Shown here piece by piece: positions 10,255-19,248 of a stretch of DNA of 64,000 nucleotides. The stretch's first letter is position 1. The number at the start of each line of letters is the position of its first letter. The notes below the pieces were generated by a model that did not search any database, was not told the DNA's origin, and saw nothing but the letters and a program-made list of their open reading frames with translations. Position numbers and translations under genes: made by a program. The stretch comes from an uncultured Ignavibacteriota bacterium (GTDB lineage: Bacteria > Bacteroidota > Ignavibacteria > UBA10030 > UBA8401). The DNA lies in the NCBI GenBank assembly GCA_903884005.1, contig CAISDA010000020.1:124001-188000 (forward strand), given 5' to 3'.

Positions 10255-10719
10255 ATGGGAACAGAAATCGAACGAAAATACCTGGTGCGTTCGGACGAAT
10301 GGAAACAAATGGCACGACGGAAATTCTACCGTCAGGGATATTTGTCGACGGAAAAAGCACGCGTCGTGCGCGTGCGGACGATCGATGACGCGGCATTTCT
10401 GACCATTAAAGGCGTGACGGTCGGCGTGAGCAGAAGCGAGTTCGAATATGCAATACCAGTGGACGATGCGAACTTTATGCTCGACACATTGTGCGAGAAA
10501 CCGATCATTGAAAAGTTCAGGACAACAATCGAATTGGCCGGATTGGTCTGGGAGGTCGATGAATTCCGCGGCGACAATGACGGCCTAGTGGTAGCGGAAG
10601 TGGAGCTCTCGGATGAACATCAACACATCGAACTTCCATCGTGGATCGGTGAAGAGGTGTCGGGCGATCCGCGCTATAGTAATTCAAATCTGATACACCA
10701 TCCTTTTACACAATGGTAG
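10255..10719 (+). CDS. CYTH domain protein (inorganic triphosphatase-like)
   Basis: N-terminal 'MGTEIERKYLV' ExExK signature, 'FLTIKG', 'VAEVELSDE'; start could also be 10219. Confidence 0.88.
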   Translation: MGTEIERKYLVRSDEWKQMARRKFYRQGYLSTEKARVVRVRTIDDAAFLTIKGVTVGVSRSEFEYAIPVDDANFMLDTLCEKPIIEKFRTTIELAGLVWEVDEFRGDNDGLVVAEVELSDEHQHIELPSWIGEEVSGDPRYSNSNLIHHPFTQW

Positions 10720-10792
10720 AGAACGCTTTCGCATGGCATCGATGGGTGCTGCCGGCGTTTCCCCACCCCCCACGTGCCATATTGGAGCTGTC

Positions 10793-11977
10793 ATGAAGAA
10801 AAACTATATTCTGCCGATCGTCGTGCTCTCTGCAATACTTTTTGCCCGCCACAGCTCAGCCCAGACGACAATAAGGATTAATGAAGTGTATACCAGAGGC
10901 GTCGCCGGTAATCTCGATTGGGTCGAGATCTATAACACGGCAGCAGCGCCGATCGATATCAGCGGATTCAAGATATACGACGCCGGCGGAAAGACCGGAG
11001 CGAAGACAAAGAAATTATTTCCCGCCGGCACCGTGGTGCCTGCAAAGGGGTTCGTCGTCATTGCCACGGATACGGCAACATACGCCGGCGATCAAAGCGC
11101 GTTCGGGCTCGGAAGCGGCGGCGACAGCGTCTGGGTGGAAAACGCCGCGGGTGCGCTGCTCGACTCTGTCTACATTCCGGCACTCGGGCTGGACACGACG
11201 TTCGCGCGCGTACCGGATGGATCGAAGACCTGGGTAAAAACATCTCCGGCCACAAAAGGCGTATCGAACGTTGTCATCAAAATGAATGAGATCTATGCGA
11301 ACGGAGTTGCGGGAGCGCTGGATTGGATCGAACTCTATAATTCCTCGGCGGCTGCGGTGAATATCAGCGGATATAAAATTTACGATATCGGCGGACAGTC
11401 GGGATCGAAAGGAAAGAAACTCATCCCCGCCGGCACGAACCTGGCATCCAAGGGATTTTTTGTCGTGATCGTCGATACGGCAAGCTTCGCCGGCGACACG
11501 ACAGGGTTTGGATTATCGAGTGCCGGAGAGACAGTGTGGCTTGAAAACGCGTCGGGAGTGGTCATCGATACGGTGGCGTTCCCGGCCATGGTGAAGGATA
11601 CCTCATACGCGCGCAAGCCCGACGGTTCCAATGCGTTCGTGAAATTGACACCGACTTCCAGGGGCGTCACAAACGGCACTGCGACGTCGGTGAAGCAGAC
11701 CGGCACAGCCGCCGAAAGTTACAGCCTTGAGCAGAATTACCCGAATCCGTTCAATCCGTCGACAACGATCCGGTTCGCGCTGCCGGGCGCGCAGTTGACA
11801 ACGGTCACAGTGTATGATGTGCTGGGGAAAAAGGTGGCGACACTGGTGAACGAAGTGAGGGCGGCAGGCACGCATTCGGTGCAGTTCGACGCTCGCGGCC
11901 TGACAAGCGGCATGTATTGGTATCTGCTGCGCGCGGGCGCGTATTCGGAAATCAAAAAAATGATCGTCGTAAAATGA
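10793..11977 (+). CDS. Secreted protein with two lamin-tail-like domains and T9SS-type C-terminal sorting domain
   Basis: Signal peptide; duplicated 'INEVYTRGVAGNLDWVEIYN...ISGFKIYD' / 'MNEIYANGVAGALDWIELYN...ISGYKIYD'; tail 'EQNYPNPFNPSTTIRFALP'. Confidence 0.85.
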   Translation: MKKNYILPIVVLSAILFARHSSAQTTIRINEVYTRGVAGNLDWVEIYNTAAAPIDISGFKIYDAGGKTGAKTKKLFPAGTVVPAKGFVVIATDTATYAGDQSAFGLGSGGDSVWVENAAGALLDSVYIPALGLDTTFARVPDGSKTWVKTSPATKGVSNVVIKMNEIYANGVAGALDWIELYNSSAAAVNISGYKIYDIGGQSGSKGKKLIPAGTNLASKGFFVVIVDTASFAGDTTGFGLSSAGETVWLENASGVVIDTVAFPAMVKDTSYARKPDGSNAFVKLTPTSRGVTNGTATSVKQTGTAAESYSLEQNYPNPFNPSTTIRFALPGAQLTTVTVYDVLGKKVATLVNEVRAAGTHSVQFDARGLTSGMYWYLLRAGAYSEIKKMIVVK

Positions 11978-12032
11978 GCCGGCAGTAATGCTCCGCCTCC
12001 TGCGCTCATGTGACCCCGGGAGGCGGGATGTG

Positions 12033-12449
12033 CTATTCGCTTTGTGAGGCGCTGCTTGAGGCGGCGCTGCTTTTTTCGCCGGGGCTGCTCTTGGCGCTGT
12101 CGCCCGCCGGGCTTTCCGACTTCGTGCTTTCTGATTTCGGGCTTTCCGTTTTCGAATTTTCCGGCGTCGAACTTTCCGACTTCGCATTTTCAGGTTTCGA
12201 GCCTTCGGACTTCACTTGGTCATCCTTCTGGCCGGATGCGCCCGATGGTGAGATCACACTGCCGTTCTTTTTGTAATCGGTCTGATAAAATCCCTTGCCC
12301 TTGAAGATAAAGCCCGACCCGTTGCTGATGATACGCACCAGGTTCGGTGTATGGCATTCCGGACACTCCACGAGCGCGTCGTCCTTCATCGATTGAAAAG
12401 CTTCCATTGTGTGCTTGCACTGCGTGCATCGGTATTCATACGTCGGCAT
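12033..12449 (-). CDS. FmdB-family zinc-ribbon protein with Ser/Lys/Glu-rich low-complexity tail
   Basis: 'MPTYEYRCTQCKHTMEAFQSM...VECPECHT' zinc ribbon; tail 'KSESSTPENSKTESPKSESTKSES'. Confidence 0.88.
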   Translation of the reverse strand: MPTYEYRCTQCKHTMEAFQSMKDDALVECPECHTPNLVRIISNGSGFIFKGKGFYQTDYKKNGSVISPSGASGQKDDQVKSEGSKPENAKSESSTPENSKTESPKSESTKSESPAGDSAKSSPGEKSSAASSSASQSE

Positions 12450-12496
12450 TATTGCATGTCTCGCTTTCTCTGTTTAAAACGTGTTGTTCGTGAAAC

Positions 12497-12595
12497 ACTG
12501 AAGTAACTCGCAGCAACCCGCACCGCTTCGCTCGAGCATGCGAGATACCATCTCGCCCTACATGCGCACCGATGCAACGGCGGCGGGTTACTTCA
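12497..12595. repeat. Nested inverted repeat (cruciform) at the 3' end of the aspartate aminotransferase gene
   Basis: Outer arms GAAGTAAC(tcgcagc)AACCCGC 12500-12521 versus GCGGGTTACTTC 12583-12594; inner GCATG-CGAGAT-acc-ATCTCG-ccta-CATGC at 12536-12565. Confidence 0.75.
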
Positions 12596-13781
12596 ATTGT
12601 TGAAATCCCTTTTTCATCCGATCCGCCGCTTTCTGTAACTCTTCCATCGAGCATGCGTACGAGAGACGAATATTGTTCTTGGCACCGAACCCGCTGCCCG
12701 GCACAGTCACGACGTTGCACTCTTCGAGCAGGTATTGAGTGACATCGTCGCCGCTCTTGATCTTTTTTCCGTTGAACGATGTGCCGTACAAGCCGCTCAC
12801 ATTCGGGAACAGATAGAACGCTCCCTGCGGCGTCGGGCACGTGACGCCTTCCATGGCCCGGAGTTCGCCGAGCATGTAGTCGCGGCGTTTCTTGAATTCT
12901 GCCGTCATCGCATGCACCTCATCCTCCGGTCCGGCTATGGCCGCCGCCGCCGCGCGCTGCGAGATCGAGCACGGTGCCGAGGTGACCTGGCTTTGCACTT
13001 TATCGGCCGCATCCACGATTGGTTTTGCCGCGGCCATATAGCCGATGCGCCATCCCGTCATCGAATACGCTTTCGATACGCCGTTGATCGTGATGACGAG
13101 GTCTTTGATGGTCGGTATCGACGCGAGGCTGAAATGCCGCGCCCCGTCGTAGATCACCTTTTCGTAAATCTCGTCTGCGATCACATAGATGCCCGTTTTG
13201 CGCACGACCTCGCCGATCGCTTCGAGTTCGCTCTGCGTATAGACCGAGCCGGTCGGATTCGACGGCGAGCAGAGAATGAGCGCCTTGGTTTTTTTCGTGA
13301 TGGCCCGCTGCAATTGTGATGCGGAGATCTTGAAATCGGTGCGTTCGGTCGTCTTGAGGATGACGGGAACGGCGTCGACCAATTTCACGGCTTCCGGATA
13401 ACTCACCCAGTAGGGGGCGGGGATGATCACTTCATCGCCTTTGTTGCAGATCGCCTGCAGAGCGTTGAAGATCGAGTGTTTCGCGCCGTTCGAAACGAGA
13501 ATGTGCGACGGATCGACCGAGATGTTGTTGTCCCGGCGGAGCTTGTCGGCGATCGCCGAGCGCAGTTCAATGATGCCGGCATTCACCGTGTATTTCGTGA
13601 AGTTTTCCTCGATCGCCTGTACGGCCGCCCGCTTGATGTGTGCCGGCGTGGGGAAGTCCGGTTCACCCGCGGTCAGACTGACGACGTCGATGCCGTCGGC
13701 CTTCATTTTTTTTGCAATAGCGGTGAGGGCGAGTGTGAGGGATGCCTCGGCGTTCGCGACTTTTTTCGATAACGATTTCAC
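12588..13781 (-). CDS. aspC: Pyridoxal-phosphate aspartate aminotransferase (class I/II)
   Basis: 'VSLTAGEPDFPTPAHIK', 'NGVSKAYSMTGWRIGYMA' PLP lysine motif. Confidence 0.92.
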   Translation of the reverse strand: MKSLSKKVANAEASLTLALTAIAKKMKADGIDVVSLTAGEPDFPTPAHIKRAAVQAIEENFTKYTVNAGIIELRSAIADKLRRDNNISVDPSHILVSNGAKHSIFNALQAICNKGDEVIIPAPYWVSYPEAVKLVDAVPVILKTTERTDFKISASQLQRAITKKTKALILCSPSNPTGSVYTQSELEAIGEVVRKTGIYVIADEIYEKVIYDGARHFSLASIPTIKDLVITINGVSKAYSMTGWRIGYMAAAKPIVDAADKVQSQVTSAPCSISQRAAAAAIAGPEDEVHAMTAEFKKRRDYMLGELRAMEGVTCPTPQGAFYLFPNVSGLYGTSFNGKKIKSGDDVTQYLLEECNVVTVPGSGFGAKNNIRLSYACSMEELQKAADRMKKGFQQLK

Positions 13782-13794
13782 GTCGGTCGTGTCC

Positions 13795-14286
13795 TTATAA
13801 TGTCGTGGGAAATAGTGTTGTCATTTTTTTATACACTGACGCCGGAATGAATTCCTTATAGTCTCCGTTGAGCCGCGCAAGTTCGCGGACGATGCTCGAA
13901 TTCAAGTACGTGTAGCGTTCGTGCGGCATGAGAAAAACGGTCGCGATTTCGGGCGCCTGGTTGCGGTTCATGAGCGCCATCTGAAATTCAAATTCGAAGT
14001 CCGAGATGGCCCGCAGGCCGCGGATAAGCGCGCAGGCCGAATTTTTCCGTGCGAAATTCACCAGCAGGCCGTCGAAGCGGACCACCGTCGCATTCGCATA
14101 CTGCCGCTCGTCGATGATTTCCTGGATGAGCGCAACGCGTTCGTCTCCTGAGAACAGCGGCGACTTCGATGAATTGTTCGCCACGGTCACGATGACCTTG
14201 TCGAACAGACCGAGTGCGCGTTCGAGGATGTCGAGATGGCCGTTGGTGATCGGGTCAAACGTTCCCGGGTACAGTGCTGTCTTCAT
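13795..14286 (-). CDS. coaD: Pantetheine-phosphate adenylyltransferase
   Basis: 'MKTALYPGTFDPITNGHLDILERA', 'LIRGLRAISDFEFEFQMA'. Confidence 0.96.
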   Translation of the reverse strand: MKTALYPGTFDPITNGHLDILERALGLFDKVIVTVANNSSKSPLFSGDERVALIQEIIDERQYANATVVRFDGLLVNFARKNSACALIRGLRAISDFEFEFQMALMNRNQAPEIATVFLMPHERYTYLNSSIVRELARLNGDYKEFIPASVYKKMTTLFPTTL

Positions 14287-14830
14287 TGCCGCCGATAAAA
14301 TAAGTGACTGCCGTCCGTCCGTACGCCCGTTCGATGAGCGCGCGGCACAGCGGCGATGGTTCAAAATGAAAATGCGTCGGATGCTCGATCACCAGCATGC
14401 CCTCGGGCTCGAGAACGCCGCTGGCGAATATTTTCCCCGGCAGTTGGTTGAGCGTCGCGAGCGAATACGGCGGGTCAGCGAAGACCACGCTGTAGCGCTG
14501 CCGCGGCGCAGCGAGCACCTGATCGACGGACCCGAAGATGAGCGTGGCATCGGCTTCCGCCTTGATCAGCGCGATGTTCGCCTGAAGGAAGACGAATGCC
14601 TTGCGGTCATATTCTACGAACGTCGCATGCACGGCCCCGCGGCTCATCGCCTCGATGCCCACGCTGCCGCTGCCTGCATAGAGGTCCAGCACCGTGGCCG
14701 TCCGCCAATCGATGCGCGTCTGCAGCGTATTGAAGATCGCGCTTTTCACGCGGTCGGTCGCCGGCCGCACGGACAAATCTGCAACGGTCGTCAGGCGCCG
14801 TCCCTTATACTTCCCTGCAATAACACGCAT
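14255..14830 (-). CDS. rsmD: 16S rRNA (guanine966-N2)-methyltransferase
   Basis: 'MRVIAGKYKGRRL', 'VLDLYAGSGSVGIEAMSRGA', 'VVFADPPY'. Confidence 0.94.
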   Translation of the reverse strand: MRVIAGKYKGRRLTTVADLSVRPATDRVKSAIFNTLQTRIDWRTATVLDLYAGSGSVGIEAMSRGAVHATFVEYDRKAFVFLQANIALIKAEADATLIFGSVDQVLAAPRQRYSVVFADPPYSLATLNQLPGKIFASGVLEPEGMLVIEHPTHFHFEPSPLCRALIERAYGRTAVTYFIGGNEDSTVPGNV

Positions 14831-14835
14831 ATCCG

Positions 14836-15786
14836 TTATTCCGTTCTCATTGCCAGCCCGACGGCTGCTGTGAATTCATGGCGGCGCGCTTTGATGTCGG
14901 CGAGTCCCTTGAGCGATGCCGGAAGCACGACGATCTTGAACGGATCGATGAGTGCGACCGGAATGTTGAGCGACCGCGCAAGCGACTCGCACGTCTGATA
15001 CGATGCCGCGCTGCCATGAATAAAAACTTGTTCCGCTCCCGATGCGCGCACGAAATCGAACACCATCCGCGTGTCGTTGCCGGTGAACGGACGGATCTGC
15101 ACATCGACCGATGTGCCGTGCACGATCGTGCTGGCCGTCAATGCGGTGTCGTCCATGCCGATCATGAGCGTCGGCTGTTCGGCGAGTGAAGGATAATTTT
15201 CTTTGAGCGCGTTCTCGGCGCAAAAATGCTGGACATCGACGATGTGGAGCGATCCCTTGAGCAACTCAGCGGTGCCCTTGAGGAACGACACGAAGGCTTT
15301 TCGTACGCCGACCACGACAGTCTGCGCAACACCCGTTGATGCGTCCTCCGAAAGCCGATACGTGACCACCGCATGCGACGAATCGCCGGCGTCATCGGCA
15401 AATTGGCGCAGCTCCCAGAGCGCCTGTTCTTTCCGGCCGCGGGCGTCGAGCACGGTGTCCATCGGCACGGTCTGCAGCATCAGCATTCCCGTATTCATGC
15501 CGAACGACAGGCGTTTTGCACTGACGCCCAGCGACTTGAACACGTCCTTTAATTCCGCGGCGAACGCTTTTTCGCGCTGGTGTATGTCGTCTCCGGAGAA
15601 GAGCGCCGGATTGTCGAACTTCACCTGCGATTCGTAGGACCCTGCTGCCGTCAATGTGCAGCCGTTGGCGTTGTGCGTTAATTCCACGACAGTCACGTGC
15701 GAGTGTTCGAGTATGATGCCGGTGAAGCGTTCCGGTTTTTTAAAGGATGTCAGCATAGGACCATGTTCCGCAAGAGACAGCGACAT
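14836..15786 (-). CDS. PilM-like (actin-fold) protein, tentative
   Basis: Fold-level resemblance to PilM ('FTGIILEHSHVTVVEL', 'VVVGVRKAFVSFLKGTAELLKGSLHIVDVQHFCAENAL'); canonical 'LDIGSSSVK' not conserved. Confidence 0.45.
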   Translation of the reverse strand: MSLSLAEHGPMLTSFKKPERFTGIILEHSHVTVVELTHNANGCTLTAAGSYESQVKFDNPALFSGDDIHQREKAFAAELKDVFKSLGVSAKRLSFGMNTGMLMLQTVPMDTVLDARGRKEQALWELRQFADDAGDSSHAVVTYRLSEDASTGVAQTVVVGVRKAFVSFLKGTAELLKGSLHIVDVQHFCAENALKENYPSLAEQPTLMIGMDDTALTASTIVHGTSVDVQIRPFTGNDTRMVFDFVRASGAEQVFIHGSAASYQTCESLARSLNIPVALIDPFKIVVLPASLKGLADIKARRHEFTAAVGLAMRTE

Positions 15787-16217
15787 TAGTGTCCGGTCTC
15801 GGATGTGACTGTGATCTTTTCACGCAGCCGTTCAAATTTTTTTGGCCCGATTCCCGCAACCTTCGTTACATCGTGGACGGTTCGGAAGCGTCCATGCGCC
15901 GCGCGATAGGCAAGGATCCGGTCGGCCAGTTTCGGGCCGATGCCGGGAAGCGCAATGAACTGCATGCGGCCGGCCTTGTTCAGGTCGACCGCGCCGTGCG
16001 CAGTATCGGCACCGGCGGTCATCGGCGCACGAGTGCGCGCGGCAAAGACCGAATCGGTCTGTGCATACTCGAACGACCGGTCGGGCGGCGGGCCGGTCGC
16101 GGCTCGGTATGCTTTAATGCCTGCGCCGGCAAGAAACACGACGGACAGGACGAACAGGATCTTCTGTTCGTTCCTGGTGAACACAAAAAAGTCGCGAACC
16201 GTGCGGAAGACGTTCAT
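15786..16217 (-). CDS. Membrane-anchored helix-hairpin-helix protein, ComEA-like
   Basis: N-terminal TM helix; 'VDLNKAGRMQFIALPGIGPKLADRILAYRAAHGRFRTVHDVTKVAGIGPKKFERL'. Confidence 0.85.
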   Translation of the reverse strand: MNVFRTVRDFFVFTRNEQKILFVLSVVFLAGAGIKAYRAATGPPPDRSFEYAQTDSVFAARTRAPMTAGADTAHGAVDLNKAGRMQFIALPGIGPKLADRILAYRAAHGRFRTVHDVTKVAGIGPKKFERLREKITVTSETGH

Positions 16218-16232
16218 GGCGCCGCGTCCGGA

Positions 16233-17390
16233 TTACGTGAACACGCTCTTCATTTTTTCAAAAAATGACTTGTTCTTGCTTTTGTCCTCGTCCGTCGGAA
16301 TAACATGCTCGCATGACGCGAGCTGCTTCAGCAGATCTTTTTCTTTCGAACTTAATTTATTCGGCACCCATATCTGAATGCGTATGAGCTGGTCGCCGCG
16401 GCCGTAGCTGTTGAGGTGCGGAATGCCTTTCTCCTTCATGCGGAGCATTTTGCCCGGCAGCGTGCCGGGTTCGATCTTGATCTTCGAGTGGCCCGTCAAT
16501 GTTGGCACGTCAAGGTCTGCGCCGAGCGATGCTTCGGGAAAACTGATGAGCGCATTGAAGATCACATCGTCGCCGTTGCGGATGAACGATTCATGCTTGA
16601 GCTCTTCGAATTCGACGATGATGTCTCCAGCGGGCCCGCCGCGGCGCCCAGCGTTGCCCTGGCCCTGGAGGGTCAGATAATTCCCTTCAGAGACGCCGGC
16701 CGGCACGGTGATCTTGATCGTCGACTCGCCATGTTCGCGGCCTTCACCCTCGCACGCGGTGCACTGGTCCTTGATGACGTTGCCCGTTCCACCGCAATGC
16801 GCGCATGTGGAAATGTTCACGAACTGGCCGAACATCGATCGCGACACCTGGCGCAGTTCGCCCGTACCGTTGCAGTGCGGGCACGACGATTTCGACGAGC
16901 CGGGTTTTGCACCCGATCCGCTGCACGTCCCGCAGGTTTTCCACTTTTTCACCTTGATCTTTTTTTCGGTGCCGCCGGCGATCTCCTCAAGCGTCAATTT
17001 CAAGCGCAGACGCAGGTCCGACCCCGGTTGACCGGTCTCGCGCCGGCGCTGCTGCTGCTGCGTGCCGCCGAACATTTCCTCGAAGATGGAATTGCCTCCG
17101 AAGATGTCGCCGAAACTCGAGAAAATATCGTTGACGTTCTGATAACTCCTGAAATCGGTGCCCCTCATGCCCTCATGCCCGTACTGGTCGTACCGCTGGC
17201 GCTTCGTAGGATCGCTCAGGGCCTCATAGGCTTCGGCGCCTTCCTTGAATTTGTCTTCGGCCTCCTTATTATCCGGGTTCCTGTCCGGATGATACTGGAG
17301 CGCCAACTTGCGGTATGCTTTCTTGATCTCCTCGGGCGTGGCCGAGCGGCCGACGCCTAATATCTCGTAAAAATCTCGTTTCGATGGCAT
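16233..17390 (-). CDS. dnaJ: Chaperone DnaJ
   Basis: '[35 protein letters not shown]', G/F region, four CxxCxGxG-type zinc motifs. Confidence 0.97.
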   Translation of the reverse strand: MPSKRDFYEILGVGRSATPEEIKKAYRKLALQYHPDRNPDNKEAEDKFKEGAEAYEALSDPTKRQRYDQYGHEGMRGTDFRSYQNVNDIFSSFGDIFGGNSIFEEMFGGTQQQQRRRETGQPGSDLRLRLKLTLEEIAGGTEKKIKVKKWKTCGTCSGSGAKPGSSKSSCPHCNGTGELRQVSRSMFGQFVNISTCAHCGGTGNVIKDQCTACEGEGREHGESTIKITVPAGVSEGNYLTLQGQGNAGRRGGPAGDIIVEFEELKHESFIRNGDDVIFNALISFPEASLGADLDVPTLTGHSKIKIEPGTLPGKMLRMKEKGIPHLNSYGRGDQLIRIQIWVPNKLSSKEKDLLKQLASCEHVIPTDEDKSKNKSFFEKMKSVFT

Positions 17391-17412
17391 AGGGTGAACA
17401 CTTCATTTCTGG

Positions 17413-18063
17413 TTAATCGACTTCCGATGCGGTCGGCTGATCCGTTACTTTCGGCATTTCAGCCGAGACAATGACTTTTGCATGGCGTATCACCTTCTCA
17501 TGCAGCTGATACCCTTTTTCCACTTCTTCAATGATCGTGTGTGCCGGCACATCACTCCGGGGTACCTGCAGCAGTGCGTCATGAAAATCGACGCTGAATT
17601 CCTTGCCCATGCACTCCAGTGCAACGAGCCCCTGCGACTGAAGGACCTTGAAAAATTTCGCCGCGATCATGTCGACGCCCTTATAGAACGGGTCGTCTCC
17701 TACAGCCGCTTGTCCCGTCTTGAGCGAACGGTGAAGATCGTCGAGCACCGGCAGGAGTTGCACAATGATCGATTCGCCGGCATACTTGGCGAATGAGAGA
17801 AAATCGTTTTCGGTACGGCGCTTGTAATTGTCGAATTCGGCGGCTTTGCGGAGCAGCTGGTCCTTCAACTGCGCGACCTGCTGCTCGCATTCTGCATACT
17901 TTGCGGCCAGGGCTTCGCGTTCGCCAAGCGCCTGGGGAAGATCATGTTTTTCCGTGTTCTGTTGAGCTGCCGATGATGTGTCTGGTGTCTGTTCCATGTA
18001 CTTTCGTCTTGTTAAAAAAAAACAGTGAGGACCCTGAAGATCCTCACAGCGTGCTGCGTGCAA
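17413..18063 (-). CDS. grpE: Nucleotide exchange factor GrpE
   Basis: 'LRKAAEFDNYKRRTENDFLSFAKYAGESIIVQLLPVLDDLHRSL' and C-terminal beta domain 'DFHDALLQVPRSDVPAHTIIEEVEKGYQLHEKVIRHAKVIVS'. Confidence 0.95.
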   Translation of the reverse strand: MHAARCEDLQGPHCFFLTRRKYMEQTPDTSSAAQQNTEKHDLPQALGEREALAAKYAECEQQVAQLKDQLLRKAAEFDNYKRRTENDFLSFAKYAGESIIVQLLPVLDDLHRSLKTGQAAVGDDPFYKGVDMIAAKFFKVLQSQGLVALECMGKEFSVDFHDALLQVPRSDVPAHTIIEEVEKGYQLHEKVIRHAKVIVSAEMPKVTDQPTASEVD

Positions 18064-18079
18064 TGTGCGGCGAACCGGT

Positions 18080-19114
18080 TCACGGCGGCGAGAACATGCC
18101 GGAGATCGTTTTGGCCACGTAGTCGACGAGCGGGATCATCTTCGAATAATTCATCCGCTTGGTGCCGATGATGCCCACCGACCCGGTGCTGTTGCCGACG
18201 GTGTATGTTGATGTGACGACGCTGTACTCCTTGAGCTGCTTCACGTCGTTTTCGTCGCCGATCGAGACCGCGATGATGCCGTTGTTGCTTTCCGTTTTCT
18301 CGAGCACATGAACGATCATGTCCTCATTGTCGAGCAATTCGATGATGCTGCGGTAGTGGTCGGCATGGTCGAATTCGGGCTGCGAGAGGATCCCCGCTGT
18401 GCCGCCGATATGCAGCTTCTCGATCGAGCTCTGTTCGTCGAATAATTTGTCGACCGAATCGATGAAAAGACTGATCAATCCGGTCTCCTCGCCGCGCATG
18501 TCCTGCACGCGGTCGTAGAGCGTCGTGCGTATTTCCGTCAGCGCAAGGCCGGCAAGGCGTTCGTTTAAGAGGCGCCCCACGTCGTCCAGTTTCGCGCGCG
18601 GGATCTCGGTGCTCACTTCCATCGTGATGGTCTTCACCAGCCCCGAGCGTATCGACATCACGACGAGAATGCGCGGCCCCGTGAGCGGGACCAGTTCAAG
18701 CTTGTCGAGAATGCCCGTGTTCAGGCGCGGTGCGGACACCACGCCCAGCTGATGCGAGATCGCTCCGATGAGTTTGGATGTCAGCCGGAAGACCGTCTCC
18801 GGATCGGCGCCCGATTGCAGCTGCGATTGGATGGTCGTTTGATCTTCCTGCGACAATTGTTCGAATTCCATGAGCGAATCGACGTAGCACCGGTACCCCT
18901 TGTCCGTCGGAACGCGCCCGGACGAGGTATGGGGATGTCCGATGTATCCGAGATATTCCAGATCGGACATGACATTCCTCACCGTCGCCGGACTTAAGCC
19001 GATGTCGTGATGCTTGGCAATGTATCGAGAGCCGATCGGGGTGGCGGTTTGTATGAAGCTGTAGACGATGCTTCGTAAAATCGTGCGTTCCCGATCGCTC
19101 AGCAGTTCCTGCAT
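18080..19114 (-). CDS. hrcA: Heat-inducible transcription repressor HrcA
   Basis: 'LSDRERTILRSIVYSFIQTATPIGSRYIAKHHDIGLSPATVRNVMSDLEYLGYIGHPHTSSGRVPTDKGYR'; start chosen at MQELLSDRE with upstream GGGAGAGG. Confidence 0.95.
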   Translation of the reverse strand: MQELLSDRERTILRSIVYSFIQTATPIGSRYIAKHHDIGLSPATVRNVMSDLEYLGYIGHPHTSSGRVPTDKGYRCYVDSLMEFEQLSQEDQTTIQSQLQSGADPETVFRLTSKLIGAISHQLGVVSAPRLNTGILDKLELVPLTGPRILVVMSIRSGLVKTITMEVSTEIPRAKLDDVGRLLNERLAGLALTEIRTTLYDRVQDMRGEETGLISLFIDSVDKLFDEQSSIEKLHIGGTAGILSQPEFDHADHYRSIIELLDNEDMIVHVLEKTESNNGIIAVSIGDENDVKQLKEYSVVTSTYTVGNSTGSVGIIGTKRMNYSKMIPLVDYVAKTISGMFSPP

Positions 19115-19132
19115 ACCTCTCCCGTGCAAAGT

Positions 19133-19194
19133 GAACCTGACTACGAGAACCTGATAGAGCAATAAAAAGTACAAATTTTCTGCTCGGTTGTCAA
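19133..19194 (-). promoter_or_regulatory. Putative sigma70 promoter and direct-repeat leader of hrcA-grpE-dnaJ
   Basis: Minus strand TTGACA (19194-19189), 17 bp, TACTTT (19171-19166); then TCAGGTTC twice at 14-bp spacing (19154-19147 and 19140-19133). Confidence 0.55.
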
Positions 19195-19248
19195 GAAACT
19201 CGCCGCGTGCGAATGGTTTTATTCCTCATCGGTGCGGAACTGCCATGG

